Below the pieces are notes generated by a model. It was given only the letters and a program-made list of their open reading frames with translations, was not told the origin of the DNA and searched no databases. Positions 7,809-16,208 of a stretch of DNA of 64,000 nucleotides are shown here, piece by piece. The first letter of the stretch is position 1. The number at the start of each line of letters is the position of its first letter. Location: NCBI RefSeq assembly GCF_007752135.1, contig NZ_CP036298.1, forward strand, positions 4,278,001 to 4,342,000, given 5' to 3'. The translations under genes were made by a program, and so were the position numbers. The stretch is from Aureliella helgolandensis (GTDB taxonomy: Bacteria > Planctomycetota > Planctomycetia > Pirellulales > Pirellulaceae).

Positions 7809-10055
7809 TTAGCGACTGTGGTCGACGGTTGACTGGAAACTGCTCACGTGTCCAGGCTCATTGATGGATGGCCCAGGCGTTCCGCTATCTTGTCCAATAC
7901 GGAGGACAAAGGACCATAACAATGCAATCACAGCCAACAGTACCACAAGCTCAATGTAGGTTTCACGCTGCAATTGGGAGCCGAGCTCGCTGAGCGGAGC
8001 TTCAATTGAACTTGCGCGTTCTTGCACGAGCACCCAAAGATCGCTGAGCGGCCTCTGCGAGTCGCTCATCGAGGAAGCTCTGGGGAGCTGGACTTGTTGC
8101 ATGGCAGCGATCCACTCTCCGGTGAAGTCACCTCCATTGGGAAACTCGGAAGCGGGGTCGATATAATCGATGACCCCTTCGGAGGACTGCAATCGCTCGA
8201 CTTGATGTTCGCTCATTTGTGGCATGGACGAATGCTTCATGGTCTCGCGATCCATGGCTTGAATCAAAGGATGCTGTAGCAGCGTCCCCTTCTGGTTTCC
8301 ATCGCGGACGTCGACCAAGGCTGCGAACCGCGAACGGCTATTGGGATCGCTGGCCTCACTGAGCAATTCAAAATCCCCGAGGTTCATCGTCAGGACTAAG
8401 ACCCCGATGGGAATGACATCCTCGGGCGGTTGGACCAGGTCATCGGCGTACTCATGCTCCTCCCAGATCGGTACACTTACGCCAATCTTCCACTTGCCAG
8501 TCGACGTACTGCGAAACGAGGAAGACAGCCGAGTGCCGCGTGTCGGTTGAACTTGAGAGCGATCTAAATTCTGGGGACTGTCAGAACGCTGCCCATTGAA
8601 GTAACTGCGGTAGGCAAAGTTGCGTCCCACCGGACTGCTCTCGGTTTGATCATTCGGGTCCGCAAAGGTAATCCCCAAGTTGGTGCCTTGGGCGTCGGTA
8701 ATGAAGATACTGTTGAACAGGGCGGCGCCACTGCCATCCCCTTCTTGTGCTCGCATTTCCTGCAGTCGACGTCGCAGGTAGTCTTCCAATTCTTGACGCG
8801 CATCGAGCGCTATCAACTCCTTAAAGGCTTGCGGGTGTGGCTTACCGTCGGCGAGCTGCTCCAGTTGCGGCCGCGCCTGCTCGGTAACCTTCAAAAGCAG
8901 GCCAGTCAGCTCCTCCCGTCGCGTTTCGGAAGCGACGAGGCGGAATAGAATATCGATCTCGCTTTCAAGTGTTTTGGCCGCAAACTTGGCCGCAAATTGA
9001 TTGCTATCCAAAGACCGTTGCTGAATCCGCTGGAGCGCACCCTCCTTCGCCACCGAGATGCTACGCGCCGAGAACAGCATCATCAACAATAGTAGCAATA
9101 TGGGGCCGACGATTCCCAGCAGGTAAAGTGGACGGCGAGTTCTGGCGCGCTCCCAATTATCGATGGCCCCGATGACCTGTTGAACGTTTTGAAAGCGATC
9201 GAGCGGCCGTACCGCTAGGCAGCGATCGACAATCTGACACAACCCCTTGTCAATTCCTCGACGGCGGTAGTGCAACCTCGGCTTGGGAGCCTTCCGAATG
9301 GTCTCTCGGTAGCGTTGTAGGCGGTTGGGGAGCGAATTGGCGGTATCGAGTGTTTCGACCACTTCGGGTGTGCGATAGGGGGGGCTTCCCACCAGCATGC
9401 TGTAGGCGATCGAGCCGAGGGCGTAAACATCCCATGCGGCATCTGGAGCCGCGCCCAAGTCGGCTTGCTCGGGAGCCATGTAGAACAAAGTCCCCAGCGA
9501 GGGGGTCTGCTCATCCGACATCCGGCTCTGACCAAAATCGGCCAATCGAGGCCGCCAGTCGTGATCCAACAGGATGTTGGCCGGCTTCAGATCGCAATGC
9601 AACACCCCTTTGCTGTGCGCGAAACTGAGACCGTCGGCAATCTCGCGGAGCATCCTGACGGTTTCGGAGATGGAGAGCGAACCACGCGCGCGGACCATAT
9701 CCTCTAGAGAGCCTCGCTCCAAATGCTCCATGACATAGTAGGGGGGTTCCGCCTCCCAGCCGACACCCAGGACTTGAACGATGTAGCGTCCCGTCGACAT
9801 GTTGACCAAGTGCTTGACCTCGCGGCGAAGCAGCGACCAATCGACACCGCTACGGTGCAAATAGAACTTAACCGCTACCGGACGTCCCGTATTGAGATCG
9901 AATCCTTGCCAGACTTCTCCAAACGCACCTTGCCCCAGCAACTTCTCAATTCGATAACCAGGGATTTCTGCCGGAGGAGTGGTCGATTGCAGGCTGAGCT
10001 TCTCAGAGCGTTGCAAGCCACCGAGTGATTGTTGCTGTGTGTAATCAGAATTCAT
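7809..10055 (-). CDS. Serine/threonine protein kinase with extracytoplasmic Cache-like sensor
   Basis: A 748-residue membrane kinase. The kinase domain (about residues 34-298) has the glycine loop GQGAFGEV, Lys63 in AVKFY, the catalytic loop HCDLKPAN with Asp155, DFG at 173-175 and the APEQ motif. A membrane helix at 310-330 leads into an extracytoplasmic region of about 370 residues. That region contains ITDAQGTNLG and a GRNFAYRSYF-like segment typical of double-Cache (PDC) sensors. A second helix near 699-718 brings a short tail back inside. The catalytic loop has Cys where most kinases have Arg (HRD to HCD), a non-RD form. GTG 10112 would add 19 residues; ATG 10055 is preferred. Confidence 0.9.
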   Translation of the reverse strand: MNSDYTQQQSLGGLQRSEKLSLQSTTPPAEIPGYRIEKLLGQGAFGEVWQGFDLNTGRPVAVKFYLHRSGVDWSLLRREVKHLVNMSTGRYIVQVLGVGWEAEPPYYVMEHLERGSLEDMVRARGSLSISETVRMLREIADGLSFAHSKGVLHCDLKPANILLDHDWRPRLADFGQSRMSDEQTPSLGTLFYMAPEQADLGAAPDAAWDVYALGSIAYSMLVGSPPYRTPEVVETLDTANSLPNRLQRYRETIRKAPKPRLHYRRRGIDKGLCQIVDRCLAVRPLDRFQNVQQVIGAIDNWERARTRRPLYLLGIVGPILLLLLMMLFSARSISVAKEGALQRIQQRSLDSNQFAAKFAAKTLESEIDILFRLVASETRREELTGLLLKVTEQARPQLEQLADGKPHPQAFKELIALDARQELEDYLRRRLQEMRAQEGDGSGAALFNSIFITDAQGTNLGITFADPNDQTESSPVGRNFAYRSYFNGQRSDSPQNLDRSQVQPTRGTRLSSSFRSTSTGKWKIGVSVPIWEEHEYADDLVQPPEDVIPIGVLVLTMNLGDFELLSEASDPNSRSRFAALVDVRDGNQKGTLLQHPLIQAMDRETMKHSSMPQMSEHQVERLQSSEGVIDYIDPASEFPNGGDFTGEWIAAMQQVQLPRASSMSDSQRPLSDLWVLVQERASSIEAPLSELGSQLQRETYIELVVLLAVIALLWSFVLRIGQDSGTPGPSINEPGHVSSFQSTVDHSR

Positions 10056-10501
10056 TCGCCGCCGTGCCGTGTGGTTGGAATCTGCCCAGAGACCGTCCCT
10101 CGCGTCTGCCACTTAGACGCCGCGTCCGCCCTTCAGACGCTTACTCTACAGCTTAGCAATTGTGGCGGCACCACCAAAGTCGGGCTACAGTCTGCCAAGC
10201 ATGAGAATCTGGATGAAAGCGCCAGAACGCTTCCGACGAACACATCCAGTGGGGGGATCCAGCCTCCTTAAATGAAATGAAATTCCTAACTCTCCCGTTG
10301 TAGCGATTCTATCAATGGTGGTGTCTTCGTGAGGGACAAAGATTCTGTAGACCAAGCTAAGGAAGCGTCATTCGTCAGAATCGCAGCCTAGTTTTTCGTA
10401 GGTTCCCGCCGGGACACGACCTAGGCAGTGCCATCTCCAAGTTTCATCGACAGTTTCCTCAGCTAGCAAACGCCAGCATTCGGATAGACAAAGCGAGAAC
10501 A
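10056..10501. other. Divergent intergenic region
   Basis: Lies between the start codons of the kinase and the di-heme peroxidase, so it should hold both promoters. I see no gene, tRNA or clear repeat. No promoter matching a strong consensus could be picked out. Confidence 0.4.
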
Positions 10502-11665
10502 ATGAGCAGTATTCCCCCGACGTCCGATGCTGAAGCGGCCCGTTTGCGGAACCAATTCATCGTTGGGGCGCCCGCCGAGCACGGAGACGTGGCGAAAGCG
10601 AGTAAGAGTCTCGTAGCTCGCCTGCGAATTCTTGCGAAACGCGGTTGGCCGCTGGTGGTCGCCAGCGTCGCGTCGTGCGGTATCGGCTTCATGGTTTGTG
10701 CCTGGAGTGGCTCCGCACCGGACGCAGTGAGCGAGATTCAACAGCCGCAGACCGAGCGGCCACTCTATGTTGCCGCGATCAATCGTCGCAACGAGCCGAT
10801 CTCACCGTTGGTCCCCTTTAAAGAATTGGACCCGGAGATTGTCCTGCTGGGCAAGAAACTGTTCCATGAACCTGCGCTCTCCGGCAACGGACGCGTCGCT
10901 TGTTCAACTTGCCACATCGTAGCCCAGGGGGGCGACGATGGTCTCAAGGTTTCCAGGGGCGTCAATGGCAGCGAGGGAAAGTTCAACGCCCCCACCGTTC
11001 TCAATGCGGCTTACAATTTTGCTCAATTCTGGGATGGCCGGGCGCGGACTTTGGAAGAGCAGCTTGATGGCCCCATCACCAGCCCGATGGAAATGGGTTC
11101 CAGTTGGCCACGAATCATCAAATACTTGAAGAACAACGATGCCTACGCCGCTCAGTTTGAACAGCACATGGGAGGAAGTCCGACCGAGGATAGAGTTCGC
11201 GAGGCACTCGTGACCTACGAACGCTCGCTCATCACGGTCGGAGACCGGTTTGATCAATGGCTGGGCGGCGACGAAGCGGCGCTCAATGCTGACGAATTCA
11301 ACGGCTACCATCTCTTTGTCACCATGAATTGCATCGCCTGCCACCAAGGTCCCGCAGTGGGGGGCAACATGTTCCAAAAACTAGGGCGCATGGAAGCCTA
11401 CTTCAAGGACCAGGACACAGCCAGTACCATCGATTTAGGACGATTCAATACAACCCAAGACGAAGTCGATCGCCATGTATTCCGAGTTCCAACCTTGCGC
11501 AATATCGCCATGACTGCCCCTTTCTTTCACGATGGCTCGGTTGGCACGCTTGAAGAGGCGGTCGCCATCATGATTGAATATCAACTGGGCAAAGAAGTCC
11601 ACGAGGAAGAGGTGCGTCGCCTCGTCGCGTTTCTCAGAACTTTGACCGGATCGATTCCAGATTAA
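10502..11665 (+). CDS. Di-heme cytochrome c peroxidase, MauG/CcpA type
   Basis: A 387-residue protein with two c-type heme sites: CSTCH at 134-138 and CIACH at 277-281. The order and spacing fit bacterial di-heme peroxidases, which reduce hydrogen peroxide or oxidise partner proteins outside the cytoplasm. A single hydrophobic helix near residues 50-67 follows a 49-residue cytoplasmic-type segment, so the protein is probably membrane-anchored rather than freely secreted. The C-terminal part keeps the RVPTLRNIAMTAPFFHDGS block of the family. No cytochrome maturation gene is adjacent. Start ATG 10502 has only a weak upstream purine stretch. Confidence 0.88.
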   Translation: MSSIPPTSDAEAARLRNQFIVGAPAEHGDVAKASKSLVARLRILAKRGWPLVVASVASCGIGFMVCAWSGSAPDAVSEIQQPQTERPLYVAAINRRNEPISPLVPFKELDPEIVLLGKKLFHEPALSGNGRVACSTCHIVAQGGDDGLKVSRGVNGSEGKFNAPTVLNAAYNFAQFWDGRARTLEEQLDGPITSPMEMGSSWPRIIKYLKNNDAYAAQFEQHMGGSPTEDRVREALVTYERSLITVGDRFDQWLGGDEAALNADEFNGYHLFVTMNCIACHQGPAVGGNMFQKLGRMEAYFKDQDTASTIDLGRFNTTQDEVDRHVFRVPTLRNIAMTAPFFHDGSVGTLEEAVAIMIEYQLGKEVHEEEVRRLVAFLRTLTGSIPD

Positions 11666-11903
11666 TGGGGCCGCTGCGTGGCACGCCACTCGCCATGTTA
11701 CCGCCGCCCCGACCTGCACTCCAACTTCGTAAGCGGTCTAGATTGGACTGACTGGAGAGCCAGTGCATTGGAGAACCAGTGGAGGGGCCATTGGCAAGGT
11801 CGCGTCCCACCCATCATACAAGGGCGGCAATCGCAATCGGCGTTGCCTGCGATGCAGCTTGCGTATTCAGCCAGCGTGACACGAAAGTCGCCAGCGATTG
11901 CGG

Positions 11904-13379
11904 CTATGCCAGCAGATCTCGAATCACGCGGCCATGCACGTCGGTCAAGCGGAAATCGCGTCCTGCCCAGCGGTAGGTAAACCGTTCGTGATCAAAGCCC
12001 AACAAATGCAACAGCGTGGCATGCAGATCGTGGACATGCACGCGATTCTCGATGGCCTTGAATCCAAACTCGTCAGTTGCACCATAGACGGAGCCGCCAC
12101 GCACCCCTCCCCCGGCCAACCACATTGTAAACCCCCAGTGGTTGTGATCACGTCCGTTCACTTTGCCTTGATTGCTTCCCTCCTTGGGAAGCTCGACCGT
12201 GGGGGTTCTACCGAACTCGCCACCCCAAATCACCAATGTGTCTTCCAGCATTCCGCGTTGTTTGAGGTCACTGAGGAGTGCACCAATGGCGCGATCGGAC
12301 TCGCCCGCGAGCGCTCGGTGTCGGGTCTCTAGGTCGTCGTGATTGTCCCAGGGCTGGCCAGCCCCATGCCATACCTGCACATACCGCACGCCATGTTCGA
12401 CCAGTCGCCGTGCGATGAGCAACTGTCGCGCCTGAACCCCTGGTCCGTAGGCATCGAGTACATGCTGTGGTTCGCGCGATACGTCAAACACTTCAGAGGC
12501 TTCGCCTTGCATCCGATAGGCAAGTTCAAACGACTGAATGCGGGATTCCAATTGCGGATCGGCATCGCGTTGCGCCTGATGCATTCGATTTAAGTGTTGA
12601 ATGAAATTGAGTTGCCGTCGCTGAAGATCGGTGGAGATACGCTGGTTATGGATGTATTCCACCAACTTCTCTACCGTTTCGTGCTTGGTGTCAATGTAAG
12701 TCCCTTGAAAGACTCCGGGTAGAAAACCGGCTTGCCAATTCTGGGACTCCTGGATGGGATATCCCCCTGGACACATGGCGATAAATGCGGGGAGATTCTG
12801 GTTGTCGGTGCCTAACCCGTAAGTCATCCAGGCGCCCATGCTGGGCCGGACCAATCGGGATTCACCGGTGTTCATCAGCAGCAGCGAGGGCTCGTGATTG
12901 GGAACATCGGCGTGCATCGATCGGATCACGCACATGTCGTCGGCGTGTTGCGCTGTGTGTTTGAACAGTTCACTTGCTTCCAGTCCACTCTCTCCGTAGC
13001 GTTGAAACCGAAAGGGAGACGGGAACAGCGCGCCGGTTTTGCGCTCGGTTCGCGGAGTTTCACCGGGCATCGGCTGTCCGGCGTACTTTTCTAGCGCTAC
13101 CTTGCGGTCGAACGTATCAACATGGCTGGGACCGCCATTGGCAAAAATGTGGATTACCCGCTTGGCTTTGGCTGCAAAATGCGGTTGTTTGGGCAGCAAC
13201 GGGTTTACCCCGGCATGGGGCGACGCTTCGCTGGCTGACGCTTCTTCACCGAGCAAATGAGCCAAGGCTAGTCCACCGAATCCCATGCCCGACCGCTGCA
13301 ACAGCTCGCGCCGAGTAAGGCTACAACTGGGGCTGGATGACGGGCTGGCGAGCTGAGGGCGTGGAACCTGGTTCGACAT
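11904..13379 (-). CDS. DUF1501 family protein, Tat-exported
   Basis: A 491-residue protein of the DUF1501 family, which is greatly expanded in planctomycetes and distantly related to the alkaline phosphatase/sulfatase fold. The N-terminus carries a twin-arginine type leader (TRRELLQRSGMGFGGLALA), predicting folded export. FANGGPSHVDTFD and the WGGEFGRTPTVE and RDHNHWGF stretches are typical of the family. Such genes usually sit next to a DUF1549/DUF1553 gene, but the only such gene in this window is about 36 kb away. Enzymatic activity is not established. Confidence 0.92.
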   Translation of the reverse strand: MSNQVPRPQLASPSSSPSCSLTRRELLQRSGMGFGGLALAHLLGEEASASEASPHAGVNPLLPKQPHFAAKAKRVIHIFANGGPSHVDTFDRKVALEKYAGQPMPGETPRTERKTGALFPSPFRFQRYGESGLEASELFKHTAQHADDMCVIRSMHADVPNHEPSLLLMNTGESRLVRPSMGAWMTYGLGTDNQNLPAFIAMCPGGYPIQESQNWQAGFLPGVFQGTYIDTKHETVEKLVEYIHNQRISTDLQRRQLNFIQHLNRMHQAQRDADPQLESRIQSFELAYRMQGEASEVFDVSREPQHVLDAYGPGVQARQLLIARRLVEHGVRYVQVWHGAGQPWDNHDDLETRHRALAGESDRAIGALLSDLKQRGMLEDTLVIWGGEFGRTPTVELPKEGSNQGKVNGRDHNHWGFTMWLAGGGVRGGSVYGATDEFGFKAIENRVHVHDLHATLLHLLGFDHERFTYRWAGRDFRLTDVHGRVIRDLLA

Positions 13380-13749
13380 GAAAGTTAACTTGACAACGTG
13401 TGGGGGAGGGAAATACGGTCGGCGGGGGATTCAGTAGCAGGGGGGAGACACCTCCCCATTATAAACCAACTTAGGCGGGCGGATACGCGGGCAACGTCAG
13501 TTGTTGGACACTCGGTGGAATCACGTACATCGCGGGTTTGTTCCAGTCGCTGCACGTTGACTGCACGTTGACTGCACGTTGACTGCACGCTGTTTGTGGC
13601 TTCTGGGGGAACAGCCTTGCAACTTCATGGACTGTTGATTTTAGAGCATGGTTGATTTTGCCGTGAAGACAGGCACTCAAAATGCGTTTCAGCGGCGATC
13701 ACTCTTCTTGCCTCGCGCTGCGGATTGCTATTTCAACTGGGCTTTTCAG
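13380..13749. other. Gene-free interval with 11-bp tandem repeat
   Basis: Between the DUF1501 gene and the zinc-ribbon gene, both on the minus strand. It holds the short tandem repeat at 13551-13589. Its right end (about 13725-13760, running into the last codons of the zinc-ribbon gene) has partial likeness to the repeats near 22.0 kb. No gene seen. Confidence 0.5.
13551..13589. repeat. 11-bp tandem repeat, three copies plus partial
   Basis: The unit TGCACGTTGAC occurs perfectly at 13551-13561, 13562-13572 and 13573-13583, followed by a partial TGCACG at 13584-13589. There are no spacers, so it is not a CRISPR. It lies about 170-210 bp upstream of the DUF1501 start. Confidence 0.9.
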
Positions 13750-14580
13750 TCACGGGGTGGCGGCCGAACCTCCTCCCATGGTCAAAGCCGCCGCAATAAA
13801 ACCACCGCCAATTGCGACTCCAATCACCGCCGCCAGCACTACAGGCACGGTGGACTTGATCTTGAAAATTCTCCGGGTGTCCTCTTTGTAAACCAGCATC
13901 GTCAGTCCCAGTATCACGACGACCGGAATCATACCAACAAAAAACCGCCCTTGATCGAAGCCCGTAGAGAGGCCCATGCCCAGCGTAAAAAGGCGATCCA
14001 CGCTGAGAAACGCAAAGCCGATCGCCATTAAGAACCATCCCCAAGCTTGCTTGAGCATGACGCCAACGCCGCCGCCCAAGAGAATGATCGCGACCACGCT
14101 GAGAGCAGCGATGGCAACTCCCAGCCCCGATTTGACCAAAGGCACCGCACTTTCGAGTTCGCTTAAGGAAACCACACTGGCGGCAAGAATTCCCACGAGT
14201 CCAAGCATACCCAGCCCGTTGAGGATGGAGACGATAGCGACAAAGATGACGCCGCCATTCAACTTTCCGGGCTTGGTCGTCTGCTTCTGGGCAGCCTCGG
14301 ACTGATACTTCCGCAACGATTTTGCATCGCTGTTGTTCTTGACGGGGGAGTAAACCTTCTGGAATGGGTCGGTTCGCTCGAAGTCCGCATCGGTTAAATC
14401 GTCAAAGACGGCGTTCATCCCCGACCCCTGATCGGCCGCTGCCGCAGCGGAGCTGGCTTGGGGTTTCGCGGCCGGCACCGTGATTGTCTGCCCACACTTG
14501 CATTTGCCGCTTTTGCCCGCCATTTTGTCATCAACGGTTCTCACATTTTTGCAGTGGGGGCAAGCAAATTTAATGGGCAT
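13750..14580 (-). CDS. Zinc-ribbon membrane protein of unknown function
   Basis: A 276-residue protein. The N-terminus has a short zinc ribbon (CPHC near residue 7, then CKCG about 20 residues later), followed by a linker rich in Ala, Gln and Asp. Four or five hydrophobic segments fill the second half (for example GVIFVAIVSILNGLGMLG and VPVVLAAVIGVAIGGG). This arrangement of a ribbon ahead of a membrane domain is common in planctomycete hypothetical proteins; the role is unknown. ATG 14580 puts the ribbon right at the N-terminus (MPIKFACPHC), which I prefer over a start 12 codons upstream. Confidence 0.8.
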   Translation of the reverse strand: MPIKFACPHCKNVRTVDDKMAGKSGKCKCGQTITVPAAKPQASSAAAAADQGSGMNAVFDDLTDADFERTDPFQKVYSPVKNNSDAKSLRKYQSEAAQKQTTKPGKLNGGVIFVAIVSILNGLGMLGLVGILAASVVSLSELESAVPLVKSGLGVAIAALSVVAIILLGGGVGVMLKQAWGWFLMAIGFAFLSVDRLFTLGMGLSTGFDQGRFFVGMIPVVVILGLTMLVYKEDTRRIFKIKSTVPVVLAAVIGVAIGGGFIAAALTMGGGSAATP

Positions 14581-14804
14581 CAGTGCGTATCTCTGGTAAT
14601 TGCTTGGACTGAACAAAACATTAGGTCAATGCGGCGGATGCGTTGCTATCCTACGCTTGCTTAGTAACTAATTTAATCGGTACCACAAGTTTTCTCAGGA
14701 CATTCCGATTGGAATCGGCACTCGCGGAGAGAAATCTTGCAGTTGTAACCACGCCGGGAATCGTCCAGGTGCCTGGAGAGCATTTTGTTCGGACGCCTGA
14801 CAAA

Positions 14805-15056
14805 CTAGCTCAATAATCTTTGCAACGCCCGGGAGGTCGACAGGGGCCAGTCGCGTACTTCGCAGGCCCGCAGTGCTGTCACGACCTGCTGAAGCTGCTC
14901 ATCGGCAGTCAGCGAGAGGTCGACAAACAACAGGCGTCGGCTACCGATTCGGCAGGCTCCCCCGGTAGCTTCTCCCAGCCATTCGTGACGGACCTCAAAC
15001 CCGCTCTGCCGCGCCAATTCTAGCGCCTCTTCCAAAACATCGACCGAGTGCATCAT
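14805..15056 (-). CDS. Small protein of unknown function beside partner-switch genes
   Basis: An 83-residue soluble protein, predicted to be helix-strand-helix, with a central GGACRIGSRRLLFVDLSLT strand region. GGA lies 7 nt before the first of two adjacent ATG codons within TAAAGGACTTTCTA, a good ribosome site. It is transcribed away from the STAS gene, sharing a 153-bp divergent region. I do not recognise a named family. The position suggests a link with the adjacent regulators, but this is only inference. Confidence 0.7.
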   Translation of the reverse strand: MMHSVDVLEEALELARQSGFEVRHEWLGEATGGACRIGSRRLLFVDLSLTADEQLQQVVTALRACEVRDWPLSTSRALQRLLS

Positions 15057-15209
15057 TAGAAAGTCCTTTAACTAATAATGTGGGGGAGTGGGCGACTTGC
15101 TAGCAACGGACACTTGCCGTAGCATAGAACCATCCGGTGGCAAGACACCCTGTGCTCAAAAGCTCGCTTAATTTAATCCGATTCGATCAAGAAATTCTAG
15201 GGGCTCCCA

Positions 15210-15575
15210 ATGGCCGAGCGGCAACGCATCGCAGTTCAAATAATCGGTGAGATGGCGGTGGTCCGTTTCGCAGATAAAAAGATCATTGACAGTAGCAACA
15301 TCGAAGACATGGGTGACGAGATGCTGTCCATCGTAACAGGGGATCACATCAAGCATGTGTTGCTCAATTTCGATGGTGTGGAATTCATGTCCTCGGCCGC
15401 TCTAAACAAATTGATCAACATGGATCGCGAAGTCAAAAAAGTGGGTGGTGTCCTGCGTCTCTGCAATCTGCGAGCCGAAATACTGGAAGTGTTCACCTTG
15501 ACCCGCTTGAATCGAGTCTTTGACATACGCAAAACCGAGAGTGAGGCGTTGAAGGCCTTTGGCGTCACGGTCTAA
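15210..15575 (+). CDS. STAS-domain anti-sigma factor antagonist
   Basis: A 121-residue single-domain STAS protein of the SpoIIAA/RsbV type. In this family the unphosphorylated form binds the anti-sigma kinase and frees the sigma factor. The phospho-acceptor region is FMSSAALNKL, with Ser61 or Ser62 as the likely target. AGGGG about 7 nt before the ATG is a good ribosome site. The RsbW-like gene starts 25 bp after its stop, so the pair is probably one transcript. No sigma factor or PP2C phosphatase gene is nearby to complete the switch. Confidence 0.9.
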   Translation: MAERQRIAVQIIGEMAVVRFADKKIIDSSNIEDMGDEMLSIVTGDHIKHVLLNFDGVEFMSSAALNKLINMDREVKKVGGVLRLCNLRAEILEVFTLTRLNRVFDIRKTESEALKAFGVTV

Positions 15576-15600
15576 GCACCGTTCTTTCCTGGAGCAGATC

Positions 15601-16041
15601 ATGGCTGAGCCTGCGTGGACCTGGTCTTTTCGCCGCAGAATTCCCAGTTCTCGAGATGTCGGACACGAAGTAATCGAGCTGCTGCTCCAAGCGTTGACTG
15701 ACAACCGCTGGGACGGTCGTGACTACTTCCATGTGCAATTGGCTGCTGAAGAAGCGATGGTCAATGCCGTTACGCACGGCAATCAGGAAGCTCCCGATAA
15801 ATCCATTGAGTTAGAATTTCATGTGAGCCCTGAGATGGTTTACCTGCGATTCCGAGACGAAGGGAAGGGGTTTTGTGCGGACAGTTTGCCCGACCCTCGT
15901 GAGGATGACTATCTCGAGTGCACCAACGGACGGGGCGTGATGCTCATTCGTGAAGTGATGACGCGCGTGGAATACAACGCATGTGGCAATGAAGTCACCA
16001 TGTACAAACAACGCAGTGCGGAAACCACCGAAGCCGGCTGA
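15601..16041 (+). CDS. Anti-sigma regulatory factor, RsbW/SpoIIAB-like ATPase
   Basis: A 146-residue GHKL-fold kinase. The N box is AAEEAMVNAVTHGN (residues 48-61), the G1 box DEGKGF and the G2 region NGRGVMLI. Such proteins bind a sigma factor and phosphorylate their STAS partner using ATP. ATG 15601 has GGAG 7 nt upstream; a TTG at 15559 inside the STAS gene would add 14 residues and is less likely. Its target sigma factor cannot be identified from the window. It converges on mutL across a hairpin-rich interval. Confidence 0.88.
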   Translation: MAEPAWTWSFRRRIPSSRDVGHEVIELLLQALTDNRWDGRDYFHVQLAAEEAMVNAVTHGNQEAPDKSIELEFHVSPEMVYLRFRDEGKGFCADSLPDPREDDYLECTNGRGVMLIREVMTRVEYNACGNEVTMYKQRSAETTEAG

Positions 16042-16066
16042 CGGGGCCCTCTCTTGGAAATGCCTT

Positions 16067-16157
16067 GGCTAGAGCTAGCCCCTCCGCAGCCTACCAGTGC
16101 CTGGTAGACGCGACTCACTCTAGGGCAAGTCGTCGGGCGCACTTCGGCATTGCCGAA
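16067..16157. terminator. Cluster of three hairpins between convergent genes
   Basis: Three inverted repeats sit in a row in the 167-bp gap between the RsbW-like gene and mutL. They are GGCTAG-AG-CTAGCC (16067-16080), CTACCAG-TGC-CTGGTAG (16091-16107) and TTCGGCA-T-TGCCGAA (16143-16157). None is followed by a clear T-run on either strand. A two-way transcription stop is the simplest reading. Confidence 0.5.
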
Positions 16158-16208
16158 CCACTTCAATAGATCTGAAGGGCTACACCTACTTCCGCCTTCA
16201 GCAAACTT

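Noticed and set aside
13725-13760. Possible extra copy of the 22.0-kb repeat family
   Set aside because: Only TGCTATTTCAAC and a TCAC-G stretch match; too short and diverged to call, and it overlaps the end of a gene.
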